A stretch of 64,000 bases of DNA from Burkholderiaceae bacterium 26 (lineage in GTDB: Bacteria; Pseudomonadota; Gammaproteobacteria; Burkholderiales; Burkholderiaceae). Below, piece by piece: positions 7,953-15,375 of the stretch (position 1 is its first letter; every line of letters begins with the position of its first letter). The notes below the pieces were generated by a model. It had not been told where the DNA came from and searched no databases. It was given only the letters and a program-made list of their open reading frames with translations. The translations under genes and the position numbers were made by a program. The stretch spans positions 124,001 through 188,000 of the forward strand of contig JYOB01000009.1 in NCBI GenBank assembly GCA_000955795.1. Direction: 5' to 3'.

Positions 7953-9701
7953 ATGCCATTGGCCGCTTCTTATCAGTACCCCGCGAACCAGGCCATCGCT
8001 GCGATCTTCAACGAAATCGCTGATTTATTAGAGGTTGAGGAGGCCAACCCTTTTCGGGTACGTGCTTACCGCAATGCTGCCCGCATGGTCGAAGGCATGA
8101 CGGAAGGCGTTGACGCCATGCTGGCACGCGGCGCCGACTTGACCGTCTTGCCGGGTGTTGGGGTGGACCTCGCGGCCAAGATGCGCGAGATCGTCGAAAC
8201 GGGAACCTGCGCCATGCTCACACGTGTGCGTACGGAGGTGCCATCGTACGTGCTTCAACTGCTTCAATTGCCTGGGCTGGGCCCAAAGCGGGCCCGTGCT
8301 CTGCAGCACGAGCTGGGCATCACATCGTTGGATGAGTTGGCTCGGGCAGCAGTGGCGCACCGCATTCGCGAGCTGCATGGCTTCGGCCCCCGAAGCGAAG
8401 AGCGATTGATCGAGGCACTCAACGCACGCCTGGCGCGCGATCGCCGTTATGGTTTGGCAATTGCCAAGCCGTGCGCCGACGCATTGACGCATTACCTGCT
8501 GGCAAGCGGCCTAGTCGACCAACTCGTCGTTGCCGGCAGCTACCGGCGGGGGCGAGACACCGTGGGGGATCTGGATCTGCTCATCACGGGAAGAAAACGC
8601 GCCCAGATCGTGGAGCATTTCGTGCACTACAACGAGGTCGCTACCCGAATCTCAGCGGGGCCCACCCGCGCAAGCGTCGTCCTGAAAAACGGCATGCAGG
8701 TGGACTTGCGCGTGGTGCGTTCCGACGCTTTCGGCGCGGCGCTGGTGTATTTCACCGGATCGAAGCCGCATAACATCGCACTGCGCAAGCTTGCGCAGGC
8801 CCAGGGTCTGAAGATCAACGAATACGGTGTTTTCCGAGGAAAGGCGCGCATCGCCGGCCAGACGGAAGCATCGGTCTACCGTGCAGTGGGCTTGCCTTGG
8901 ATCTGTCCGGAGCTGCGTGAAGACCAAGCAGAGATCGCGGCCGCGCAGTCCGGCTCACTACCATCCCTCGTTGAACAGAGCGACATCAAGGGGGATCTCC
9001 ATACCCACACATCCGCCAGCGATGGCACCGCCAGCCTCGAAGCCATGGCGGCGCAGGCGCGCCTGCTGGGCTATCAATACCTGGCGGTGACCGACCATTC
9101 GCCACGCATTGGCGTAACACATGGGCTTACGGCGGACCGCCTGGCAGCACAAGCCGATGCCATTGACCGTTTCAACGCTGAACACGAGGGTTGGCCGATG
9201 CTGCTCAAAGGTGTTGAAGTCGACATCCTGGAGGATGGATCACTGGACCTGCAGGATTCGGTGCTCGGGCGCCTGGATCTTGTCGTGGGCGCAATTCATA
9301 GCCACTTCAGCCTGCCGGCCGACCAACAGACGTCGCGCATTCTTCGTGCGCTCGATCATCCGCACTTCACCATCCTCGCCCACCCGCTGGGCCGCCTGAT
9401 CGGCGAGCGCAACGCCTGCAACGTTGACCTCAAGCGGATCCTGACCGCCATTGCACAGCGCGGCTGCTACGTTGAGGCCAATGCCCAGCCCTCCCGCCTG
9501 GACCTGTCCGACAGTGGATGTCGCCTGGCCAAGGCCGAAGGTGTGCTTGTGAGCATTGCGTCCGACGCGCACAGCCCGGCCGATCTGACGAACATGCCCC
9601 TGGGTGTCACGCAAGCCCGCCGCGCTTGGCTGGAGCAAGCAGACGTACTCAATGCACACTCGCTCGACACGCTGCTTCCGTTGTTGAAGCGGACCATGTG
9701 A
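7953..9701 (+). CDS. polX: DNA polymerase/3'-5' exonuclease PolX
   Basis: A 582-residue family X polymerase with a fused PHP domain, the usual bacterial PolX size (~570-580). The N-terminal 8-kDa-like domain and helix-hairpin-helix segments (VLPGVGVDLAAKM; LPGLGPKRARAL; LHGFGPRSEERL) bind DNA. The palm carries GSYRRGRDTVGDLDLLIT with the catalytic DxD aspartates. The C-terminal PHP domain (GDLHTHTSASDGT, VTDHSP, HSHFS, SDAHSP) holds the metal ligands for 3'-5' exonuclease and AP-site processing. PolX fills short gaps in base-excision repair. It stands alone rightward; an FNR-like box 57 bp upstream may place it in the island's regulon, consistent with DNA maintenance in non-growing cells. Confidence 0.95.
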   Translation: MPLAASYQYPANQAIAAIFNEIADLLEVEEANPFRVRAYRNAARMVEGMTEGVDAMLARGADLTVLPGVGVDLAAKMREIVETGTCAMLTRVRTEVPSYVLQLLQLPGLGPKRARALQHELGITSLDELARAAVAHRIRELHGFGPRSEERLIEALNARLARDRRYGLAIAKPCADALTHYLLASGLVDQLVVAGSYRRGRDTVGDLDLLITGRKRAQIVEHFVHYNEVATRISAGPTRASVVLKNGMQVDLRVVRSDAFGAALVYFTGSKPHNIALRKLAQAQGLKINEYGVFRGKARIAGQTEASVYRAVGLPWICPELREDQAEIAAAQSGSLPSLVEQSDIKGDLHTHTSASDGTASLEAMAAQARLLGYQYLAVTDHSPRIGVTHGLTADRLAAQADAIDRFNAEHEGWPMLLKGVEVDILEDGSLDLQDSVLGRLDLVVGAIHSHFSLPADQQTSRILRALDHPHFTILAHPLGRLIGERNACNVDLKRILTAIAQRGCYVEANAQPSRLDLSDSGCRLAKAEGVLVSIASDAHSPADLTNMPLGVTQARRAWLEQADVLNAHSLDTLLPLLKRTM

Positions 9702-9773
9702 CGAGCGCACGCGCACACCACCTCGGACAGTCTGTATCTGCACCGCAACATGTCGTACGCCGTGCCCATCGGG

Positions 9774-9814
9774 TTGATCCGAGTCAAGGTGCCGGAAATC
9801 GAGCGATCAAGAAT
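9774..9814 (+). promoter_or_regulatory. FNR-like box and -10 upstream of the hibernation factor
   Basis: TTGATCCGAGTCAA at 9774-9787 (one mismatch to TTGATN4ATCAA), 21 nt, then AAGAAT at 9809-9814. The implied transcript start (~9821) falls on an upstream in-frame ATG, which argues for translation from ATG 9863. Confidence 0.6.
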
Positions 9815-9862
9815 GGACACATGAGTTTCCACATCAGTAACCAGACCAACCGGAGCCAAACC

Positions 9863-10180
9863 ATGAGCGTCCCAGTCGATATTTCTTTCCAGGGCATTCC
9901 GCATTCCAAGGCCGTCGAAGAAGCGGTGATCAACCATGCAGACCGCTTGGAGCGTATTCGCGCCGATCTGATGCGCTGCCGCGTCAGCCTTGCCGTGGGC
10001 GCCAAGCACCAGCACCAGGGCAAGCCGTTCGACGTCAACGTCCAGGTGTTCACACCGCATCAGACGCATGTTTCGAGCAATACGTCCAACGAGGATCCAT
10101 ACGTCGCGCTTCACGAGGCCTTCTCGCACGTGGAACGCATGCTCGTGGAAGCCAATGGCAAACGAGAATCACACTCTTGA
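9863..10180 (+). CDS. ribosome hibernation factor of the HPF/RaiA family
   Basis: A 105-residue protein. ATG 9863 has GGAG nearby, while ATG 9821 would coincide with the predicted transcript start. It shows the beta-alpha-beta-beta-beta-alpha pattern of the S30AE/HPF family: VDISFQGIPHSKAVEEAVINHADRLERI, CRVSLAVGAKHQHQGKPFDVNVQVF, then DPYVALHEAFSHVERMLVE. The family binds the decoding channel of the 30S subunit, stabilising inactive 70S or 100S ribosomes during starvation or anoxia. Length is that of short HPF/RaiA; there is no long-HPF C-terminal domain. A second, housekeeping hpf near rpoN is expected elsewhere. Its box suggests FNR-driven induction at low oxygen. Confidence 0.85.
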   Translation: MSVPVDISFQGIPHSKAVEEAVINHADRLERIRADLMRCRVSLAVGAKHQHQGKPFDVNVQVFTPHQTHVSSNTSNEDPYVALHEAFSHVERMLVEANGKRESHS

Positions 10181-10203
10181 GGCTTCGTGCTGGTGCACGG
10201 GCG

Positions 10204-10950
10204 CTACTGCATGTGCAAGCCACCATTCACGGCCAGGTTTGCACCGGTAATGTAGGCAGCGTCCTCGCCGCAGAGAAAAGCCACCAGGGCTGCCACCTCT
10301 TCGGGCCGACCAAGACGGCCTAGCGGGATCTGCGGAAGAATCCGTTCTCGCATGATCTCGCCGGGAATATCGCGTGTCATTCGCGTGGCGAGATAACCGG
10401 GCGAGATCGTGTTGACGGTCACGCCCTTTGCGGCGCACTCGAGGGCCAGCGCCTTGGTGAATCCATGTATGCCGGCCTTGGCCGCCGCGTAGTTCGTTTG
10501 CCCGAACGCACCCCGCGATCCGTTGACCGACGAGATATTGATGATGCGGCCCCAACCGCGGTCGATCATGGCTTCGTACAGCGGCTTGGTCATGTTGAAG
10601 ACGGAGTCCAGATCGGTGGCAAGCACGTTCCGCCAGGCCTCCAGGGTCATGCGCTTGAAGGTCACGTCCTGCGTAATACCGGCGTTGTTCACCAGAATGT
10701 CGACCGGGCCTACGATCGAAAGCACCTCAGCTGCACATCGTTGGCAAGCGTTGTAGTCGGCCACATCCACCGCGAACGTCTGGAACAGGCGCCCGTAGGC
10801 ATGCTGCTCTGCCACCCATGAAGTCACATGCGCATTGCCCAGCGAATGGGTAACCACAACGCGATGCCCTTGCGCGTGCAGACGAATGGCAATGGCCTCA
10901 CCCAGCCCGCCCATACCACCGGTGATGAGCGCAATGCGCTGTATTGTCAT
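10204..10950 (-). CDS. phaB: acetoacetyl-CoA reductase-like SDR (PhaB type)
   Basis: A 248-residue classical short-chain dehydrogenase; ATG 10950 follows GAGG. The cofactor motif GGMGGLG (residues ~11-17), NNAG, the Ser of NISSVNGSRGAFGQ, the YAAAK catalytic Tyr/Lys, and SPGYLATRM are all present. The GGMGGLGEAI, NVLATDLDSVFNMTKP and GFTKALALE segments are typical of PhaB/FabG-like NADPH-dependent acetoacetyl-CoA reductases, which make (R)-3-hydroxybutyryl-CoA for PHB synthesis. Other SDR substrates cannot be excluded. Last gene of a leftward operon with a secreted unknown, a SagB-type nitroreductase and a remnant dehydrogenase, driven by an FNR-like promoter. Two phasin genes nearby support a PHB role, re-oxidising NADPH when oxygen is low. 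Confidence 0.85.
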   Translation of the reverse strand: MTIQRIALITGGMGGLGEAIAIRLHAQGHRVVVTHSLGNAHVTSWVAEQHAYGRLFQTFAVDVADYNACQRCAAEVLSIVGPVDILVNNAGITQDVTFKRMTLEAWRNVLATDLDSVFNMTKPLYEAMIDRGWGRIINISSVNGSRGAFGQTNYAAAKAGIHGFTKALALECAAKGVTVNTISPGYLATRMTRDIPGEIMRERILPQIPLGRLGRPEEVAALVAFLCGEDAAYITGANLAVNGGLHMQ

Positions 10951-10957
10951 GACGGCC

Positions 10958-11464
10958 TCATCGCGTCGTCGGACGTACGCCAGCGCGGGGGCAATCGCGC
11001 TTGCACAGTAGCCACCGGTCTGTTTCCGGTTCGGTACGTAACCGCACAACGGCATCGATCGGCTTCGTACCAGCCCGAACGCTCAGGGTCTGCATTACGC
11101 CCCGGTACGCAGCGGTTATCTGATAGTGCCCGCGGGGCAAGCGCATATACAACAGCGGTCCCTCCGTGCGCACGCGTAAACGGAGTTTGCCGTGATCATC
11201 GGCAACCGAGACATCCACGTCCGACAACGCCTCGCCGGTTCTGGCCGACACCACGTTCAGCCGCACGTTGAAACGGCTTGCCATTGCATGCATGGTGTCG
11301 CGCTCGTCGCTCCCCACGCCACCTGAAACATAGGCGATCTCGTTCTGGACGCGGAGCTCAGGCGCCGCCGCCGCATCCGGTCCGACCGCACCAGCGTGCG
11401 CGCTGGCGGCCAAAACCAACGCGGCGAGAATGCCGCGTGGCAAAAAACGACCTGCTTGGTTCAT
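10958..11464 (-). CDS. secreted hypothetical protein with a carboxypeptidase-regulatory-like fold
   Basis: A 168-residue protein with a signal peptide (MNQAGRFLPRGILAALVLAASAHA). ATG 11464 has GAGGT at good spacing; an ATG at 11476 overlaps the upstream stop as ATGA and is the alternative. The mature part has NVVSARTGEALSDVDVSVADDHGKLRLRVRTEGPLLYMRLPRGHYQITAAYRGVMQTLSV, the pattern of a small beta-sandwich of the carboxypeptidase-regulatory type (turn G-x-Y after a hydrophobic strand). It is probably periplasmic. No enzyme motif is seen. It is 7 bp upstream of phaB and follows the nitroreductase closely, so it is co-transcribed. Function unknown. Confidence 0.65.
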   Translation of the reverse strand: MNQAGRFLPRGILAALVLAASAHAGAVGPDAAAAPELRVQNEIAYVSGGVGSDERDTMHAMASRFNVRLNVVSARTGEALSDVDVSVADDHGKLRLRVRTEGPLLYMRLPRGHYQITAAYRGVMQTLSVRAGTKPIDAVVRLRTEPETDRWLLCKRDCPRAGVRPTTR

Positions 11465-11472
11465 CTCATACC

Positions 11473-12129
11473 TCATTGCTCAGCGGCTGGGTGGCCGACC
11501 GTCTGTGCCAGCACCGGAACTTCGTCCTCATTGAGTGACAAGGCTTCTGCCAGAAGACGCTGATTGAGCCAGCCACGCACCACACAACCCAGCCCGGCCA
11601 CGGCACAGTAAAGCGACACGTTCTGTGAGATCGCTCCTGCCGCTACGCCGGCAAATGTTTCGCGCACGGCTTCTGGCATCTGGTCTGCGCGACCATGGTT
11701 GACCACGTACACCAGATCCAGCGGCGCCTTGCCGACAAAATCCTGGTATCCAGTCAGGTTGCGCGCGTCCACGGCGTGCTTGAGCCGCAAACGGTGCGCC
11801 ACAGGCTCGTATTCGTAGACGCCCTCTGGCAGCGCGACGTAGATGTCGATCTCGTTCAGGCCATGCGCTGAGGGTGCCGTGCGCCCGCCTGTTTCCGGCC
11901 GGTTGATGCCGTTCGCCGCCCATAGCAATTCGCTCAGTTGCTGCGGCGACAGCGGCGTGGCCGCGAACTCCCGCACGCTCTTCCGCTTGGCAAGCGCTGC
12001 AGTCAACGTGTTGCCGCCTTCCAGTAGCGGCGGTGCCAGCGCAATGGTTGCCGGTGGCGCCGCGTGAGACGTTGGCTGCGGCAGTAGATGTTGCACAGGG
12101 TCATAAGACAGGAGCATCGCCTTGCTCAT
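11473..12129 (-). CDS. SagB/ThcOx-type nitroreductase-family flavoprotein
   Basis: A 218-residue protein; ATG 12129 is preceded by GAGG. The nitroreductase fold is recognisable by KRKSVREFAATPLSPQQLSELLWAANGIN (FMN-phosphate-binding Arg/Ser loop), GGRTAPSAHGLNEIDIYVALPEGVYEY (typical of the SagB subgroup), and the C-terminal GAISQNVSLYCAVAGLGCVVRG. SagB members are FMN oxidases or dehydrogenases; stand-alone ones are often called nitroreductase-family proteins with unknown substrate. No YcaO or precursor-peptide gene is nearby, so peptide azole formation is unlikely. The operon context (remnant dehydrogenase, PhaB) points to redox balance at low oxygen. The first ~30 residues are Pro/Ala-rich and not part of the fold. 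Confidence 0.85.
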   Translation of the reverse strand: MSKAMLLSYDPVQHLLPQPTSHAAPPATIALAPPLLEGGNTLTAALAKRKSVREFAATPLSPQQLSELLWAANGINRPETGGRTAPSAHGLNEIDIYVALPEGVYEYEPVAHRLRLKHAVDARNLTGYQDFVGKAPLDLVYVVNHGRADQMPEAVRETFAGVAAGAISQNVSLYCAVAGLGCVVRGWLNQRLLAEALSLNEDEVPVLAQTVGHPAAEQ

Positions 12130-12176
12130 GGCATCCACCTCACAAAACTGAAAATCCATCGGACATGTGTTGCCGC

Positions 12177-12500
12177 CTAGGCGGCGATGATCACCTTGAG
12201 TGCCTGCGTCTTTGCGGCGTTGCGGAGGGTGTCGTAGGCGGCGAGGATGTCATCGAGCCTGAACCGGAGCGTAAGTGAGGTTACGGCCGCGCCGACGGAC
12301 TCCACCACGCCCACACCTTGCTGTCCCAGCGTGCGCCCCGGCTCGCAGGTCGGCACGTCGCCCTTGATGATGTGCAGGTCGGTACCGCAAATGGTCGTCA
12401 ACGTGACGCGCACTACCGCGTCGCCGGGTGCCTGCAATTCCGGTTTCGGCTTGTCGGCCAGGGTGACCTTGCCAGGCCCTTCGTAGACGAGTGCTTTCAT
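12177..12500 (-). pseudogene. internally deleted zinc alcohol dehydrogenase
   Basis: A 107-codon open frame starting at ATG 12500. Residues 1-~76 match the N-terminus of a Zn-dependent alcohol dehydrogenase (MKALVYEGPGKVTLADKPKPEL, CGTDLHIIKGDVPTCEPGR, GVGVVESVGAAVTSL). It then jumps directly to the last ~30 residues of the same family (FRLDDILAAYDTLRNAAKTQALKVIIAA). About 240 residues, comprising the structural zinc site and the whole NAD-binding domain, are missing, yet the frame is kept. It cannot be an active dehydrogenase. It still has an FNR-like promoter and leads the operon into the nitroreductase gene, so it may survive as a leader. A full-length relative is at 33039-34049. Confidence 0.85.
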
Positions 12501-12528
12501 GGGAATCACCAACGAGGACGATGACTCC

Positions 12529-12596
12529 ATGCTAGGCAACCGCCCTGCGCGGACGTTGATCTACGTCAGGGCGCACGGCAGCAACCGCGCGATATT
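12529..12596. promoter_or_regulatory. divergent FNR-like operator with -10 elements on both sides
   Basis: TTGATCTACGTCAG at 12556-12569. Rightward, 21 nt later, GATATT (12591-12596) precedes the kinase gene at 12628. Leftward, 21 nt later, TAGCAT (12534-12529 on the minus strand) precedes the operon starting at 12500. One box appears to serve two promoters symmetrically. Confidence 0.6.
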
Positions 12597-12627
12597 GACC
12601 TTCTCTATCCGGAGGCGGAGCCCGCGT

Positions 12628-14178
12628 ATGGCCGAACAAGCGCCCACCATTCCATGCACGCAGCCAGCAGAGGCCTTGGTCACTCGCATGCTTGAGCCGG
12701 CAGCGTATCCGCACCCCGCTGCGGATCTGCAGATGATCGAAACCCATCTGTCGTGGGTCTTCCTGGCCGGAGAATTTGCGTACAAGGTGCGCAAGCCGAT
12801 CAAGCTGGACTTCGTCGATTTTTCGACGCTACGCGCGCGGCAAACCGATTGCGATGAGGAATGGCGCCTCAACCGCCGCCTCGCCCCTGCGCTATACCTT
12901 GGCGTGGTGCCCATTTCGCACGACCCTGCGACGGACGCCATCCGCGTCAACGGGCAAGGTACGCCTTGTGAGTACGCGGTCTGCATGCGCCGGTTTGCCC
13001 AGCAGGACGTACTGAGCGCATTGGCTCGTGATGGGCGACTCCGCGCGGGGGAGATCGACGCACTGGCCAACCTGATCGCAGACTTCCATGCAACCGCGCC
13101 TGTCTGCGCCTCAGGCTCAGACGATGGAACACCCGCAAGCATTCGGCGCACGCTTGAGGATTGCGCAGCGGGGGTGATTGCCCTCGGTACGGAACCCCAG
13201 ATTGCAGCGGCCACGGTGGCGCTGCTTCGTCAGCACGCAGGTCGCCTGGAAGCGACATTCGCGTCACGCCGGCGCAGCCGCCACATCCGCGAATGCCATG
13301 GCGACCTTCACCTGGGCAACATCGTGTTGATCAATGGCCAGCCGACGCCGTTCGACTGCCTGGAATTCTCTCCGTCGCTCCGATGGATCGACACCATGTA
13401 CGACACGGCCTTTCTGTTCATGGACTTGCTCGCAGCGGGCATGCATGCGATGGCGTATCGCATGATCAACCGTTATCTCGAACGATGTGGCGACTATGCG
13501 GGGTTGGCGGTACTGCCTTTCTACGCATCGATGCGCGCACTCGTGCGTGCTCGTGTGCTGCTGGAGCGCGTCCATCAGTTGGACGCGACCCCCGATCTGG
13601 CTGCCAGGCCACGCGCCGAGGCACGCCGCATGCTCGACCTGTCTCGGGAGCTGCTCTGTCGAAACGACGCCTGCATCCTTCTCATGCATGGCCTTTCGGG
13701 CAGTGGAAAATCCACCCGCGCCGCACAGCTTGCCGAAGCAGAAGGGATGATTCGCGTGCGCTCCGACGTCGAACGCCAGCGCGTCGGGCATCTCGGCGCC
13801 GTCGATCGATACCTGCCGCGCGCAATCGAACGTACCTATCGGCGTCTGGCCGCTGTCTGCAAGCTGGGGGCAGGCGCCGGTTTTCCGATGATTGCGGATG
13901 CCACGTTCCTGGCCGAGCGGCAGCGCCGACGTTTCTTCTCGCTGGCACGCCGATTGGGTGTGGCCCTGGCCATCGCGGACTGCGTTGCCGACGTCGACAC
14001 GCTGCGCATGCGTATCCGCAATCGCATGCGCAGCGGGGCCGACGCATCGGAGGCGGACCTGCACGTGCTGGACGCCCAGATCGCCACACAGCAGCCGCTC
14101 AACGTGGAAGAGCGGGCGCATGTGATCCCTGGCGAGATATCCAACGTGGTGCCCTACATCAGAGGCACAGAGCGGTGA
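12628..14178 (+). CDS. aminoglycoside-phosphotransferase-like domain fused to a P-loop kinase
   Basis: A 516-residue protein; ATG 12628 follows GGAGGCGGAG, and in-frame codons before it belong to the leader. Residues ~30-330 are an APH/choline-kinase-like domain with the catalytic loop ECHGDLHLGNIV (H-G-D-x4-N) and downstream FDCLEFSP as the metal-binding Asp region. Residues ~345-510 are a P-loop kinase of the zeta-toxin/gluconate-kinase type, with GLSGSGKST (Walker A) and IRVRSDVERQR after it. The APH-plus-AAA fusion is widespread but its substrate is unknown; antibiotic resistance is not implied. Divergent from the remnant-dehydrogenase operon, with a shared FNR-like operator. Confidence 0.85.
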   Translation: MAEQAPTIPCTQPAEALVTRMLEPAAYPHPAADLQMIETHLSWVFLAGEFAYKVRKPIKLDFVDFSTLRARQTDCDEEWRLNRRLAPALYLGVVPISHDPATDAIRVNGQGTPCEYAVCMRRFAQQDVLSALARDGRLRAGEIDALANLIADFHATAPVCASGSDDGTPASIRRTLEDCAAGVIALGTEPQIAAATVALLRQHAGRLEATFASRRRSRHIRECHGDLHLGNIVLINGQPTPFDCLEFSPSLRWIDTMYDTAFLFMDLLAAGMHAMAYRMINRYLERCGDYAGLAVLPFYASMRALVRARVLLERVHQLDATPDLAARPRAEARRMLDLSRELLCRNDACILLMHGLSGSGKSTRAAQLAEAEGMIRVRSDVERQRVGHLGAVDRYLPRAIERTYRRLAAVCKLGAGAGFPMIADATFLAERQRRRFFSLARRLGVALAIADCVADVDTLRMRIRNRMRSGADASEADLHVLDAQIATQQPLNVEERAHVIPGEISNVVPYIRGTER

Positions 14179-14258
14179 TTCCGTTTCGGCAAGCTCAGGC
14201 AACCAAGTACCTTGAGATCAAGCACCGTAGGGATGGTGCTTCGCGGGCGGCCGCCAAT

Positions 14259-14299
14259 TTGCGCCATATCAACGCACACAACCGCAAAGTGCCTACGCT
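14259..14299 (+). promoter_or_regulatory. FNR-like box and -10 upstream of the phasin 2 operon
   Basis: TTGCGCCATATCAA at 14259-14272 (reverse complement TTGATATGGCGCAA), 21 nt, then TACGCT at 14294-14299. The same hexamer at the same distance precedes the stress protein gene at 34131. Confidence 0.65.
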
Positions 14300-14363
14300 G
14301 CATATGGATACCTCATTAGGCGGCCCCCCTCACCTGCCCGCCACGACCCCACCGGAGATCACA

Positions 14364-14852
14364 ATGCAACAACCTGCTGATATGGCATGCAACCTGGCAT
14401 GCGCCGCCATGCGCGAGATGAGCCGCACCGCCAGCTTCATGCTCGAGGCGCAGATCGACCTGGCCCATTTCCGCCTCAAGCTGGCTGAGGCTGCGCTGGA
14501 AGACGTGCGTGAGCTGGAACATGAACTGAGCGGCACGCATGACTGGACATCGCTGGCCACTGCGCAAAGCATCTTCATGAAGATGCAATCAAGCCACGGC
14601 GCCAACGCTCTGAAGACGTGGGCCGAGTTCACGAACAAGCTGCAGGCCGCCTATTTTCGTCGGTTGACGGAATGGACCCAGCAGGTGCAGCAACCCGAAG
14701 GTCAAACCTCTTCTTCACAGTTGTTTGCCGCGTCCTCCGATTCGCTGAAGGCCTTCTTTGACAGCTTCAACCTCATGGCCCCGCCAGACTCCGAGGTGAA
14801 GAAGAACGGACTGGCACGCTCCACATCGGCAAGAGCTGAAAAGGCCGCCTGA
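14364..14852 (+). CDS. phasin-family protein (second copy)
   Basis: A 162-residue protein; ATG 14364 follows GGAG. Nearly all helix, with MACNLACAAMREMSRTASFMLEAQIDLAHFRLKLAEAALEDV and SLATAQSIFMKMQSSHGANALKTWAEF matching the paralog at 1563 along its whole length. The tail is longer and basic (KKNGLARSTSARAEKAA), as in phasins with an Ala/Lys-rich end that may contact DNA or granules. It should coat PHB granules. First of a rightward operon: phasin, CBS-pair protein, alpha/beta hydrolase, phosphoribosyltransferase, with gaps of 23, 35 and 4 bp. An FNR-like promoter with a 21-nt gap precedes it. Confidence 0.87.
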   Translation: MQQPADMACNLACAAMREMSRTASFMLEAQIDLAHFRLKLAEAALEDVRELEHELSGTHDWTSLATAQSIFMKMQSSHGANALKTWAEFTNKLQAAYFRRLTEWTQQVQQPEGQTSSSQLFAASSDSLKAFFDSFNLMAPPDSEVKKNGLARSTSARAEKAA

Positions 14853-14875
14853 TCGACAACGCCGAGGAGGCCATC

Positions 14876-15340
14876 ATGCGAGTTCAGGACGTCTATTCAC
14901 ACAATGCAGTACACATTCCGCTTTCCTGCACGCTTCAGGAAGCGGCACAGCAGATGCGCCAGAAGCATGTCGGTGCGCTGGTCGTGACGGAGAACACCCC
15001 TTCCGGACCCCGTGCGATCGGCATTGTCACGGATCGCGACATCGTGCTTGATGCGGTTGCGGTTGGGGTGAGCCCCTCGCAGACCTGTGTAGCCGATGTC
15101 ATGAGCCGGGGCATCTCCAACGTACCGCTCGAGGCAAGCCTGAGCGACGCGTTGCAGGAAATGCTCTCATGCGGCGTGCGGCGTGTCGGTGTGACGTCCG
15201 ATGGTGCGCTGGTCGGCGTGTTGTCTTTGGACGATGTGCTCGGCGCGATGGCCACCGAATGGAGCCTCATCGCCCGGCTCGTGCATAACGAGCGTGAGCG
15301 CGAGACGACCGGCAGCGTCCAGCCGCCGCTGAGCGTGTAA
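14876..15340 (+). CDS. CBS-pair domain protein
   Basis: A 154-residue protein; ATG 14876 follows GAGGAGG. It consists of two CBS motifs. The first is VYSHNAVHIPLSCTLQEAAQQMRQKHVGALVVTE...GIVTDRDIV; the second is VMSRGISNVPLEASLSDALQEMLSCGVRRVGVTSDGALVGVLSLDDVL. Paired CBS domains (Bateman module) bind adenosyl nucleotides such as AMP/ATP or S-adenosylmethionine and act as energy sensors. No catalytic domain is attached, so it probably regulates a partner. A close paralog is at 31141-31608, sharing the TDRD and LVG(V/M)LSLDD motifs and the following A-x-(A/G)-x-EW. Both lie next to FNR-like promoters. Confidence 0.92.
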   Translation: MRVQDVYSHNAVHIPLSCTLQEAAQQMRQKHVGALVVTENTPSGPRAIGIVTDRDIVLDAVAVGVSPSQTCVADVMSRGISNVPLEASLSDALQEMLSCGVRRVGVTSDGALVGVLSLDDVLGAMATEWSLIARLVHNERERETTGSVQPPLSV

Positions 15341-15375
15341 TCCGCCTGCCACTTCACTTCAGGAAGACCTCTCCC

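Noticed and set aside
7126-7959. Long N-terminal extension of the polysaccharide deacetylase
   Set aside because: The signal peptide begins at 7125; upstream codons run through the rhomboid gene in another frame.
11464-11476. ATGA overlap as proof that the secreted unknown starts at 11476
   Set aside because: The ribosome binding sequence GAGGT fits ATG 11464 better; both remain possible.
12628-14178. Antibiotic-resistance aminoglycoside phosphotransferase
   Set aside because: The APH fold is shared by many small-molecule kinases, and this fusion with a P-loop kinase in a stress island gives no support for drug modification.
13161-14363. Continuous frame joining sequence inside the kinase gene to phasin 2
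   Set aside because: The phasin has its own ATG and ribosome binding site at 14364 plus a promoter at 14259-14299; the earlier part is an out-of-frame shadow.
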